From the NCBI GenBank assembly GCA_019400425.1, contig JAFREE010000031.1, positions 62,001-126,000 on the forward strand: DNA of 64,000 bases. Direction: 5' to 3'. Both the position numbers and the translations under genes were made by a program. Of this stretch, positions 22,397-31,700 are shown piece after piece (the first letter of the stretch is position 1; each line of letters opens with the position of its first letter). Below the pieces are notes generated by a model. That model saw only the letters and a list, made by a program, of their open reading frames with translations, was not told the DNA's origin and ran no database searches. This stretch comes from Hymenochaete sp. R1. Lineage: Eukaryota > Basidiomycota > Agaricomycetes > Hymenochaetales > Hymenochaetaceae.

Positions 22397-24043
22397 ATGG
22401 TGCAACCCCAAATCGACAGGTGGATACGTAGGGCGTACCCAAAACCTCGCGTAAACCAAGTGTGTGCTTTAAAAGGCTTTTAAACGACTGCACCGTCTCA
22501 AAGAACCTCTCGCCGTAGGAATGGCTCGAATCTTGTTCTGAATGGATTGAAAATGATCTCGGAATAGATCCAAATACCCAAACCGATGTATTTCTACAGA
22601 ACGTCGAGATACAACTTCTCGAATCCGACCTATGCGACTCCACGGAACCCAACACCGGCTTCCCCGCGCACTTGCCCGAAGTTCAGAACGAACGCATAAG
22701 AGGCGCCCCGCTTCTCGTTGAAGTTACAGCTTTGACAGAAATTGGATCTAGCGCTTTCAACCTTTGTAATGTGCGACAGGCGCGCGTGGAACGTGCCGAT
22801 CTGGCGGGGTTGGCCCAACAAGACGAAGGTGCGGAGAACGACGACGGTCCTGTTCCAAAGTATCCGAGATCCATGCTTAGGTTGGAAATATCCGACGGGT
22901 CGATGATAATGCCTGCCATTGAGTTCAGGAGAGTACCTGAATTTGATCTCGCCGAAACACCGCTGGGCTGCAAAGTTCGTGAGCGTTTTTTAGTTTTTGT
23001 TAGTATAAGCATATTGGACTAAAGTCGGCAATAGTTGCTCTTGAAGGATGTTGCAGTGCGAAGAGGCATCGTGTTTCTTGAACCAAAAGGTATCGAAGTT
23101 CTTGGCTACAAAACAAATGCTCGAGACGCCAACAAAGAGCGGGACTTCGTCAGAAGTCTCTTCAGAAGAATGATGTGAGTCTTGGATTTTATTTTCTACT
23201 ATATGCTCTAACCCTATCCATAGGAAACCCATGCCAAATGACAATACCGATGATGAGACAGACGTGAACGGCGGCGGTCCTCAACCACCTCGCTCCGTAC
23301 CTCAAGCACCTCTCACGAGAGCTCGTGCTCTAGAAGCTGTCTCTCCCATGGCTAGCCGTCTTTTAAGAACACTTCCTGAACCTTCGAATCCAGAAGAAAT
23401 GAGGCTAGAGCCAGGCGATATTCCACCACCTCCCCAAAATACCCACGTCAAATCTTCGTCTGTAGTGTCCACTTCAGCACCTCCGCCCTCCTCGTCGAGC
23501 ACGCTCGTAAACTCTCATTACTTCTCTACCAGCGACAGAGAATCATCGGCAGCAACGAGAGTCGCAACTCCCAGGCTCGACTTCCTCTCCAGAACTCTAC
23601 CGCCCACGAGAGAAGATCCTTACGACATCATGGATTCGTCCGTAGAGGAGGAACTTTCCGCTACAGCGGCTCCTACGCATTCACGTTCTCACAACTCGCG
23701 CGGGAAACAACGTGCGCGGTCACCGAGTATTGACGAGTTCGACATGGACGGGAGCAGCGATTTTGATGCCGCCTTCCTCGACGAGATCAACAAAGCCGAA
23801 CAAGAAGCCCTGCGACAAAAGCCTTCACAGGTAAATCCTCCTCACCCACGCCCTATAGAAAACCGCCGTGAGAGTCCCAGAAGAGCGGACGTGATCACGA
23901 TCGACGACGAAGAAGACATCGATGGCTATGTTGATGATAAAGAGAACGTACCCATCCCTAGGCCAACGAGTACGCGTCGTGTTAGGAGGAAAGTACCCGC
24001 CGTACCGTCCCACCCAGTTGATGTTATTGATATTTCGGACTGA
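22397..24043 (+). CDS. RMI1: RecQ-mediated genome instability protein 1 (RMI1)
   Basis: Subunit of the RecQ helicase-Top3-Rmi1 dissolvasome that resolves double Holliday junctions. Four exons (22397-22459, 22519-22974, 23035-23174, 23224-24043) give 492 residues. The N-terminal RMI1 domain is clear. P-R-V-N-Q joins to E-W-L-E-S-C-S-E-W-I, then V-F-L-Q-N-V-E-I-Q-L-L-E-S-D-L, the OB-fold core L-V-E-V-T-A-L-T-E-I-G-S-S-A-F, P-E-F-D-L-A-E-T-P-L-G-C-K and K-G-I-E-V-L-G-Y. From about residue 230 the protein is Pro/Ser-rich and disordered. It carries V-I-T-I-D-D-E-E-D at residues 443-451 and ends V-D-V-I-D-I-S-D. Both look like SUMO-interaction motifs: hydrophobic cores followed by acidic residues. 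Confidence 0.88.
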
Positions 24044-24976
24044 GGACTACCATAAAGATACCCATGTACCTCTCTTTCGACCGTTCTTGGATGCTTAGGT
24101 GTAACGAGCTTTTTGATATACACTGGACCTTTCTGAAATCCATACTTCGTCGAGAGTTGATGAGAAAATCAGGGAGCCGTGCCTCATCGGAAGAAAATTA
24201 TCTCTTAGACTGCCTTCTCGACGCCACTGAATGCTGAGTTGGAAACACAATAGAAAGAAGGCCTACCTAGCGGCACTTCCAACTAAAGCGGACCAAGTGA
24301 GCAATTTTGACGATCAATCCAAAAGCGTTGATATTGGAGAATACGCTACATACGGGGATAATCCGCAAGCATCTCTCATCGACATGATCGATGTCATCTC
24401 CGACCTTCTTCGAAGTCCAATCTTATACATCAATTCGAGAACGAATCCCGGTTCAGGGACCAAGCTGAAGCCTATTCCATTCCAATTTCATAAAATCGAA
24501 CCAAAAGCAAAGCAAACGACGTATGGGTAAGTTCTGATAACCTGCAGCACAACCTTTAGGTATAATATGTACTACATCGGACAAAAAAGTGCGCATTTAA
24601 TGGCGTTCCCGGAACGACTAGACACTAGCGATATATAGGGCACAATAAGTTTATGGACAACACTTTAAAAAAAGGTGTGTGCGGTGTTTCTTTGGGTATG
24701 TTATGTCACCGGGAGAAAAATCGCCGCAAGAAGACGTGAGTAGTTTCCATTGGACCCAGCGTCCGGCCCGTACTTGCATCAAGCAAAATGAAAACAAGCA
24801 ATGGAGAATCCACACGAAGGGGGAAGAGAGAGAAAAGCGTATAACCAGACAACAAAAAATCAAGATGAGGAATGAGAGATCGGAGATGGAAAAGAAGGGA
24901 CGACGACTCCTCGCGTAAGGATCGTTGAATGAGATCGTCAGGGTATCATTTGTAGGAAGGGTTGGATAGGTCATGT
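24044..24976. other. Intergenic region between RMI1 and the GPI-protein gene
   Basis: The two flanking genes converge here. A plus-strand frame of 99 codons at 24231-24530 (ending K-Q-T-T-Y-G) has no recognisable domain, and I could not extend it by splicing, so I leave it uncalled. The purine-rich stretch at 24780-24900 is low complexity. No RNA gene is seen. Confidence 0.4.
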
Positions 24977-25846
24977 TCAAAGAACCAGCGCAGCCGATAC
25001 AGCTAGGAAGGACGCGACGAATGTCGCAGCAGTCGACATCTGTGCCGTTGACATTGCTCCAGAGATGCCTCCGAGGTTGCCAGCGTTGGCGGCACCAACG
25101 ATGGTGGCAGATTCGCTTTGCGCCGCAGACGACGCAGTGCGCGCGGCACCAGTCGTAGGGAACGAAGTCGTGAGAATGAGCCTATAAATAGGAGAAAATT
25201 TCCGTCAAGACACTATTCCCGAACAGAACAGTGATAAAACATACGATGTTGCGGACGCAGTAGCAGAGTCAACGGCTGACGAGGCCGCACCTGGGAGACA
25301 TGAAGCATCACCGTCACCGATAGTAATCTAGGATAAGGATAATCATGAGCCTCCGTTCAAATAAATTCAAAGACTGAACAAGACTAACGGCTCCCGACCA
25401 AGCTTCAGCGTTGGTGGCGTCAATAATGGAGACCATAACAGACGTGCCAGCCGGGACAGTGATATTGTCCCATGTTAACGACCATTCATTGTGGTTGTCA
25501 CCAAGATCAGCACTAGTTCAAGACATGAGCCATGGAGTTTCGCGTTTGATAGACGTCTGATACTTACAGGACTTCGTTACACGGGTCGGCAGATGGAACG
25601 ATGGCAACATCGAAAGGTGCCGAACCGTCATGCCAGGTGAGTGTCGCTGATCCACACTGCGAACGCGAAGGAAAAGTAAACAATAGTCAGTCTCAGTCCT
25701 CGACCGTCTCGGAGTCATGCAGCTCTCTGGCTGAAAAAAATGCAACTGACTTGATTGATAGCGACGGTATCGACGGAAAAGTCTGCAAGGGCGCGCTGGA
25801 CAGAGAACGCAGAAAGGACAGTGGCGGTAATGAGCGTAGCGTACAT
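24977..25846 (-). CDS. Secreted GPI-anchored Ser/Thr-rich cell-surface protein
   Basis: Five exons give about 215 residues. The first exon encodes a signal peptide ending A-L-A before D-F-S-V-D. A beta-sandwich-like domain follows: C-G-S-A-T-L-T-W-H-D-G-S-A-P-F, D-N-H-N-E-W-S-L-T-W, then P-A-G-T-S-V-M-V-S-I-I-D-A-T. This matches the Kre9/Knh-like, Ig-fold family of small fungal wall proteins. A Ser/Ala/Thr-rich stalk leads to a hydrophobic C-terminus ending S-A-A-L-V-L with no charged tail, as expected for GPI attachment. The fold assignment is by resemblance to common basidiomycete proteins and the exact role is unknown. Upstream lies a long pyrimidine tract on the coding strand. Confidence 0.78.
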
Positions 25847-25879
25847 CTTTAAAAGATGGATATTCGCGGGACGTTTGAG

Positions 25880-25995
25880 AGCAAGGAGAGGTGGGGAGAG
25901 AAGTGCGCGAGGAGGCGAGGGCGACGACGAGGAGAGGAGAGGAGAACGATGTGGAAGGAAGAAAAGAAAGAAGAGAAGAAGAGAGAGATGGGAAT
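25880..25995 (-). promoter_or_regulatory. Pyrimidine-rich promoter tract of the GPI-protein gene
   Basis: On the minus (coding) strand this is a nearly uninterrupted C/T tract about 35-150 nt before the start codon; on the plus strand it reads as GA/GGA-rich. Such CT boxes just upstream of transcription starts are typical of strongly expressed genes in filamentous fungi. The assignment is by position and composition only. Confidence 0.45.
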
Positions 25996-26226
25996 CAATT
26001 GGGCGCGCGGGAAGTCGGGGATTAGTTTCCCACGCTACCCATTGGCTTGGCCATTCAGTTCAGTTCGTCGGCTTCGGCTCTTTCCTCTTCCAGAAGCTCA
26101 CCGACCCGCGCTGTGGGGCTAATCAAACTCTGTTTCACTCCGATTTTTCTTTTCTTTCCAGAGACAGACAAAATCATTGAAAAGCGAAAACAAGAACACG
26201 AACAAGACTCGACTAGTTAACTGCTC

Positions 26227-28782
26227 TTATAATTTACTCTTCCCAATGTATGAAGCCAGCATCGTCCGCTTGCTTTGGCTGCAAATCCCGCGATCAGTGT
26301 CAGCCCAGAGAAATCCCGCGGAAAAATCGCTCACCCCGTGTGGTTGACCGGCGTCGGCGTGTGCTTGGACTTCGCGCTCTCTTCTGCCGGACGGTCGTTC
26401 ATGGGAACATAGTCCCGTCTCGAAGGACCAACATAGATCTAGGAGGCCTTCAACAAATATTCTGAAGGGAATGAACAACAAAGGATCACCGACCTGCCGT
26501 GGACGCCAGATCTTGACTCCTCCAGGTTGAAGCATCATCTACAGGACGGTTCACAAATGATACTTGAAGCCATAGTATTCGAAATCACTCACTTGTCTCC
26601 AGTGCGCAAGCCATCCTACAACTCGAGGAACTGCAAACAATACCGGGAAGAAATCCAACGGAAAACCTGGCGCGCCGGTACCGCATCAAAATCAGAAACC
26701 CGGCCAATCAGGGACTCCACTTACCCATGGCACGGTAAATCAGGCCGCTGCCAAGGCGTCAGTTGTACCTTACGATCTTGTTGATCAATTCAGATTTCAT
26801 TTGAACGCACCTCCTGCGCACCGTCGTCAGTCTCTATTGCTATGACGATGATTGAAAAAAAAAAACGCACCAAAAGTCCACGTTAGGAGCGAGCTTGCGC
26901 TTGACGAAGTACTCGTCTTTCATGGCAACTTCATGTAACCGCATCGCCGTCTCGAGTAGTTCGTCCTTGCCAGTCCTACATATTACCGGTTTGAGAAAGC
27001 ACAAGGAACAGAATACCTCCAGACTTACACTGCGAACACCTCATCGGCGGTCTTCCTCACAATATATGATCGAGGATCTGTCTGGTCTCCGCCGTTAACG
27101 CACGGTCCACTTCTGACCATGTACAACATACCGTCTTATAAACACTTGATACAAATTTTGAGTATGTCACCCCGCAGCAAAACACAGAAGCTCGTACCGA
27201 TGTCCAAATCCTGAAAGCGTCTTCTCCTTCCGCTTTACAGCCTCAACAAAAGCCGGCACATTGCCCGGAGACCCGATAGAGATCAGCATCCTGATCACGG
27301 CCTCGTTCGCGCCACCTATATGCATTTTCATCAGTGTCTCATTCTCCCATACCTATCAAGTTCAATACCATGTAGGGGTCCGCTATGGAACAGAGTCAGC
27401 AATTGTGCCCATCCGCATCTACAAAGAACCTTACTATAATGAAGCGCATCCCGCACTAACAGGGTAAAAAATCACATTAGTTTCTTCAGAAACACAAGCT
27501 TTTTTTAACGCTTACGCAACAGCGGAGTATGGGTCCACAAGTGAACTAGCGGTCTGCAATACAGTCGTACATGATGCATTGAGTTCATGGTCCGCGTGAA
27601 GGAGGAAGAGCACATCTAGTGCTTTGGCTAGCACTGGCGAGGGCGTATAATTCGTTTCACCGAGATGGTCCATTTGATAGAGGAATCTGAACGGCACTCT
27701 TAGCGACAATTATCAAATTTTAACTATAGAGGTCACTTACGATGCTGTATAGCTCAATCCGGCTGGGGGAGTAACGAATTTCCGCCCTTGCCTCACACGG
27801 TAAGCCATCCTAAAAGTCCAGAACTTTAGATCACCAGCGGCAGCCGGAATGACTGGACAGCGTACGAAGCAAGAGTGGTAGCCTTCCCAATGAGCCTATA
27901 AATCTGCTTGTCCATGTTCGCGAGTGATGCAGCGTCACCTTTGGTAAACAGGTTTTGCCCTTGCAAAGAAGGATTCGCCTAAGAGGGGTCAAGTTTTAAT
28001 GATGCGCAATAGGGTTCAGCGTAACATGAAGACTTGCTTCGCTATACATAGAGCCCAGCGAGGAGATGGCACTCGTCAGTATGGACATCGGATGAGCATC
28101 GTATCTTCATAGTAGCATTAGCTTTAAGGCATTTACACAACATGCAATGCGACGGCGACGAACCTGAATGCCCGGAAGAGTCCCTCAGCATCAGAGTGCG
28201 CTATGCTATGGTGCATCACTTCGCTCTCAAAGATGTTGTACTGTGACCTCGTCGGTAGTTCTCCATAGATTAGGAGATAGGCCGTCTCGAGGAACGAAGA
28301 ATGTAAAGCCAATTGCTCAATCGGGAAGCCTCTGGACATCCGCATTCATCATTAGTCCTAGTTTAATAATGGTTCACTTGGTAGCGCCAACCTATATCGA
28401 AGCACTAAGATCAAGGATTCAAGGGAGTCAGACGGAGAATATACGGTTGATAAAAGGGAGCGTACCTCCTGCTTCTCCGTCAATGTACGTGATTTCAGAC
28501 GTGATGACTGCAGTGTTCATAAATCCCTTGTCTGCAACACGCAGACCACGCTCTGTTTCATTCTCTTCGCGTTCGCCGGGCTCACGAGGCGCCGAGATGT
28601 CTTTGAACGCAGTCGCAGGTACGGTGTTATTCTCGATCCTTTAAAACAAAGTTAACAATTACTCGACACTGGCAGCTCTTCCTTATTCGAGTACAGACGC
28701 ACGGAATGGTGTAGACCTTGCTCGTCCTGTTGTCCCGCACCGTCAACGACTCTGAAGGTGCGCTTGCAGTCGGTTGGCCCAT
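26227..28782 (-). CDS. Citrate synthase, peroxisomal form with C-terminal SKL
   Basis: Condenses acetyl-CoA and oxaloacetate to citrate. About ten exons encode the whole enzyme. The N-terminus, M-G-Q-P-T-A-S-A-P, lacks a mitochondrial presequence. Family blocks in order are [31 protein letters not shown], the catalytic-His block [37 protein letters not shown] and I-W-R-P-R-Q. The final 56-nt intron (26279-26334) precedes a short exon ending I-G-K-S-K-L, a canonical type-1 peroxisomal signal. The intron begins GGTGAGC in a frame that reads GGG-TGA, so an unspliced transcript would stop directly after N-H-T-G and lose SKL. This points to glyoxylate-cycle use, with a possible cytosolic isoform. 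Confidence 0.92.
26279..26334 (-). promoter_or_regulatory. Terminal intron gating the peroxisomal signal of citrate synthase
   Basis: The intron has a GTGAGC donor and TTTGCAG acceptor. Splicing joins codon bases GG to C, giving Gly followed by Q-S-K-R-T-M and a tail ending S-K-L. Retention puts TGA immediately after the Gly codon because the donor itself supplies the stop. The intron therefore acts as a potential switch between two complete enzymes that differ only in the 15-residue tail after that Gly. Confidence 0.6.
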
Positions 28783-29765
28783 ACTTGCTCGATTCTGTTG
28801 TGAAATGTGAGGGGTAGATGAAGAAAGGAAGCAAAATCAAATGTGCTCGGCCAGTCGGGATTGTGCTAAATACAGTAGTGGACGCAGAGGCCGAAGTGGC
28901 GTCGATCAGTCCTCTTTTTCACATGTCAAATGAAGCTTCGAAGAAAGCAAATAAAGCCAAATAGTCGCGTCGCGTCGCGAACAAACTTCACGGCGACCTT
29001 TTAAGTGAGCACTTGTACACACTGCTGCCTACGTTAAAATCTTGCATATCCTCCACTTTCTTCATCAGATGCTCATTAACTCCAGCCCCACGTCCTGAAG
29101 TTGCTCTTGTCAAACGGCTCGATAGACTCGAGCGTATCTGTGTGCATCGCTGAAATACATTTTCCAATCTGTTTTCTTCAGTGACCTTACTCTAAATTTA
29201 GCGTGCATTGAAAGAGGCAAAAAGAGGGAAACGACGATGAACTTGATTATCTCCTCTTTGCTTTATCTATGGTGATGGATCCATTCGTGGCTTCCGCTAT
29301 AAGTCAACAACAGCTATGTCAATGTTGGAGGATATACGACGTCCTTCTACGACAATGAATTCTCCGGTACGCCATGATTTTTGTCCTTTGTGAGTACCAA
29401 GGTCTACAGTATACAGCTGCCAGAAGATCAGTCAAATCTGCTGCGATGCATATCATATCCTGTATATCCCCTGACACAACCTCACTTTCTCGTTTTCGGG
29501 ATTGTCGTATACTTTTTCAACAATAAAAAACAGGATTTCACGCACGCTTCTCGCTGAAGCATACTGCGATACTGCGCTCCAGAAAGGCGCAAGAACGGGA
29601 ATTATAATTTTCAGCAGATGCGTTTTCGCGATAATCTGGCGGAGGAGTCGTTTTAATTGCGTCTTTCGCAGGATCGAGAGCATAGTGGCAGAGACGGATA
29701 CGATACGAGCGCGATGAAGCTTGGATTTCGATTTCGTTATCGTTCTGGCTAAATTTGGTTTTGAA
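28783..29765. other. Intergenic region upstream of citrate synthase
   Basis: This contains the citrate synthase promoter and the 3' side of the next minus-strand gene. A minus-strand frame of 142 codons reaching into this region (29453-29881) overlaps the neighbouring gene in another frame and has no recognisable content. Nothing else is supported. Confidence 0.4.
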
Positions 29766-30400
29766 TCACATTCGTGTTGCCGGATACGAAATAGTCCATG
29801 CGTACTGTTCAGATGCCAGTGTGGGGTCAGCTTCATTTTCTCCGATGCGGAAATGAAACTGATCCCACTCGGCATGTACAACTACGATGCGTCGCTCTGA
29901 GCCGTGAAGGACCGACAATCTTGCCCCACTTGCCTGTATTATTAATGAGTCGGATCTTTTCGATGACCATAGGCCTATTCACACAGATAAGCCATGGGTT
30001 ACTACCACCTCTTTGAGCATTCACCTACGAAACATTGCATTAGCTTGCAGACAAAGCAATGTATCGGATCAGGTGCTTCTCAACATGACGCACCAAGACG
30101 TTCATGCCTTTACTTTTCTTGATCCAAGGTGGACCCAAAGGCTCTACTCTGCGAAATTCAACTGAAGAAGCCAACCATATTCGCTGCTCTTCAATGTCGA
30201 GATCCTGCCGCTGCGTCCAAGCCTAGACGAGTATTCAGTCGGGCACCAAATTTGTATAATTCATCACATTTCCTATAGCAACCAGAAGAATGCGACTGCG
30301 TCGTCATTGCCGGGCTTTGATTAAGTCCGGGGAAACGACACAGCTATAGTCAGTACAGCTCTTGTACCCAGCTTGAGACGTTGCAACAAAAATATGACAT
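29766..30400 (-). CDS. Small protein of unknown function, ends uncertain
   Basis: A conserved-looking core reads W-T-Q-R-Q-D-L-D-I-E-E-Q-R-I-W, then V-E-F-R-R-V-E-P-L-G-P-P-W-I-K-K-S-K-G-M. Across a well-formed intron (about 30023-30088) it continues as V-N-A-Q-R-G-G-S-N-P-W-L-I-C-V-N-R-P. I do not recognise the family. The 5' end is unclear: a start at 30400 with a GTACAA donor gives the right phase, while a closer ATG at 30307 does not. The 3' end is also ambiguous. Reading straight on stops at 29833; removing a 37-nt GC..AG segment gives R-R-I-V-V-V-H-A-E-W-D and a stop at 29766. The segment is shorter than other introns here, so neither version is secure. Confidence 0.42.
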
Positions 30401-30544
30401 CCGGTGGCTTAGAATAAGGTACAACATCTGCTAAATTTTCGCTGGAGGTATACAGCAAATACGCCCCTCAAATTATCTGTCCGATACTTGTGAATGCGTT
30501 CCCGTGGTACAAGGAATATAGATGGGTATCTATGACGTTGCCTT

Positions 30545-31538
30545 TCAGCCAAGAATGTTGGTTGACTTCTTCTGTTTCTTTTTCTTTTGTTGAGCAAAGT
30601 TCCGCCAAGTCCCGACACGTTCTTCTCGAGTTTCTGCGTCACTGCATATTAGCCGTTGAAAGAGATCTCAAACCCCGAGAAACATACCTTCCCACACCTT
30701 CTCAGCTTCCGCTTTGCGTTTCTTCGTATTCTTCTCTTCTTCAACACGTTGCGCCTCCAGACCTTCGTTTGCGAGGTTCATTTTAATGGCCCTAGAAGTG
30801 AGCGCATAAGCTCTAGGTGAAGTATAAGACTAGAACAATAACCCACTTTCGTCTTCGGACTTCTTCCTCTATTAAAAGATCCTTCGACTTGGTCCGTAAC
30901 TGTGTTTTGAAAGATGGATTCAGCTTCTTAATTCGCTCGTCATCATCCGCTATGATTGCAGGTAGCTTGTTCTCCCGAAGTATAGTCACTCGGGCTTGTC
31001 TGACAACAGCATCGATCTCTTCTCGTTTCTTCTCGTCGCTCAGTTCGGACTCGGCCTATAGACCCGAGTTTATCAGTCAGCAAAGGCTACAGCACTGGTA
31101 TGAACAGCAGAGGAAATCGGACCTTCTTTAGGAGATCAAAGGCTTCTGCGGCGCGAGGGTGTGAGGTCTTATCAGGGTGAATGACTGTCAAGAAGAAAGA
31201 ATGATCATTACCAGAGTGTCGTACGCAGATGTTATGAAACAGCTAACATAGCGACAGCTGCCTATAACGTCTCTTGATTTGGTCGGCCGTGCACGATTCT
31301 TCGGTGTCAATGACTTCGTAGGGACTGAAGTTTGCATTAAATGATGGATATCATTAGCACCCAATCGACTTGAAAGCGGATGAGGCACTGCGGACACTCA
31401 CTTCAGCTTGAATGCCTTTAGTATACGCTCGCATTCCAGTTCCCTATTCAAAGCTGAAGCCTCTCTGTGGAGAAGCTTCTCCAGATCGGTGTCGCTGATA
31501 GCAAGGTCCGGAGTCGACGATGGCTTTGCGTCCGCCAT
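30545..31538 (-). CDS. DnaJ protein, DNAJC8/Spf31-like splicing cochaperone
   Basis: J-domain protein of the DNAJC8/Spf31 type associated with spliceosomes. The N-terminus (M-A-D-A-K-P-S) precedes L-E-R-I-L-K-A-F-K-L. The J domain spans several exons, with the Y-R-Q-L-S-L-F-I-H-P-D-K signature formed by splicing at a GTTAGC donor; the HPD triad is intact. A charged helical region follows (E-L-S-D-E-K-K-R-E-E-I-D, then I-K-K-L-N-P-S-F-K). The C-terminus, after an intron ending GACGCAG, is R-E-E-R-V-G-T-W-R-N-F-A and a Lys-rich run ending S-T-N-I-L-G, as expected for this subfamily. It is divergent from NOM1, with 162 nt between the start codons. Confidence 0.85.
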
Positions 31539-31700
31539 GGCTTGCTCGTGGTAGGCGAGAGAGTGTTGTTGAAGGACAACCGCTTGAGTCGACGGCCCGA
31601 TGATACTTGCGTATAAATGCACCGCCACTGCCGATCTCTGAAGCATGAACCTCGGAAACCAGAATTTCTGACGGTGTTCCTTCAAGTTGCTGTAACAGAC
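31539..31700. promoter_or_regulatory. Shared bidirectional promoter of DNAJC8-like and NOM1 genes
   Basis: Only 162 nt separate the two divergent start codons, so both promoters and both 5' leaders must lie here. I see no TATA box in either direction. The partners act in splicing and ribosome biogenesis, which would fit common growth-linked control, but that is inference. Confidence 0.5.

Noticed and set aside
24231..24530. 99-codon plus-strand frame downstream of RMI1.
   Set aside because: No recognisable motif, and I could not extend it by splicing; could be real but unsupported.
29453..29881. 142-codon minus-strand frame.
   Set aside because: Overlaps the small unassigned gene in another frame and lacks splice or domain support.
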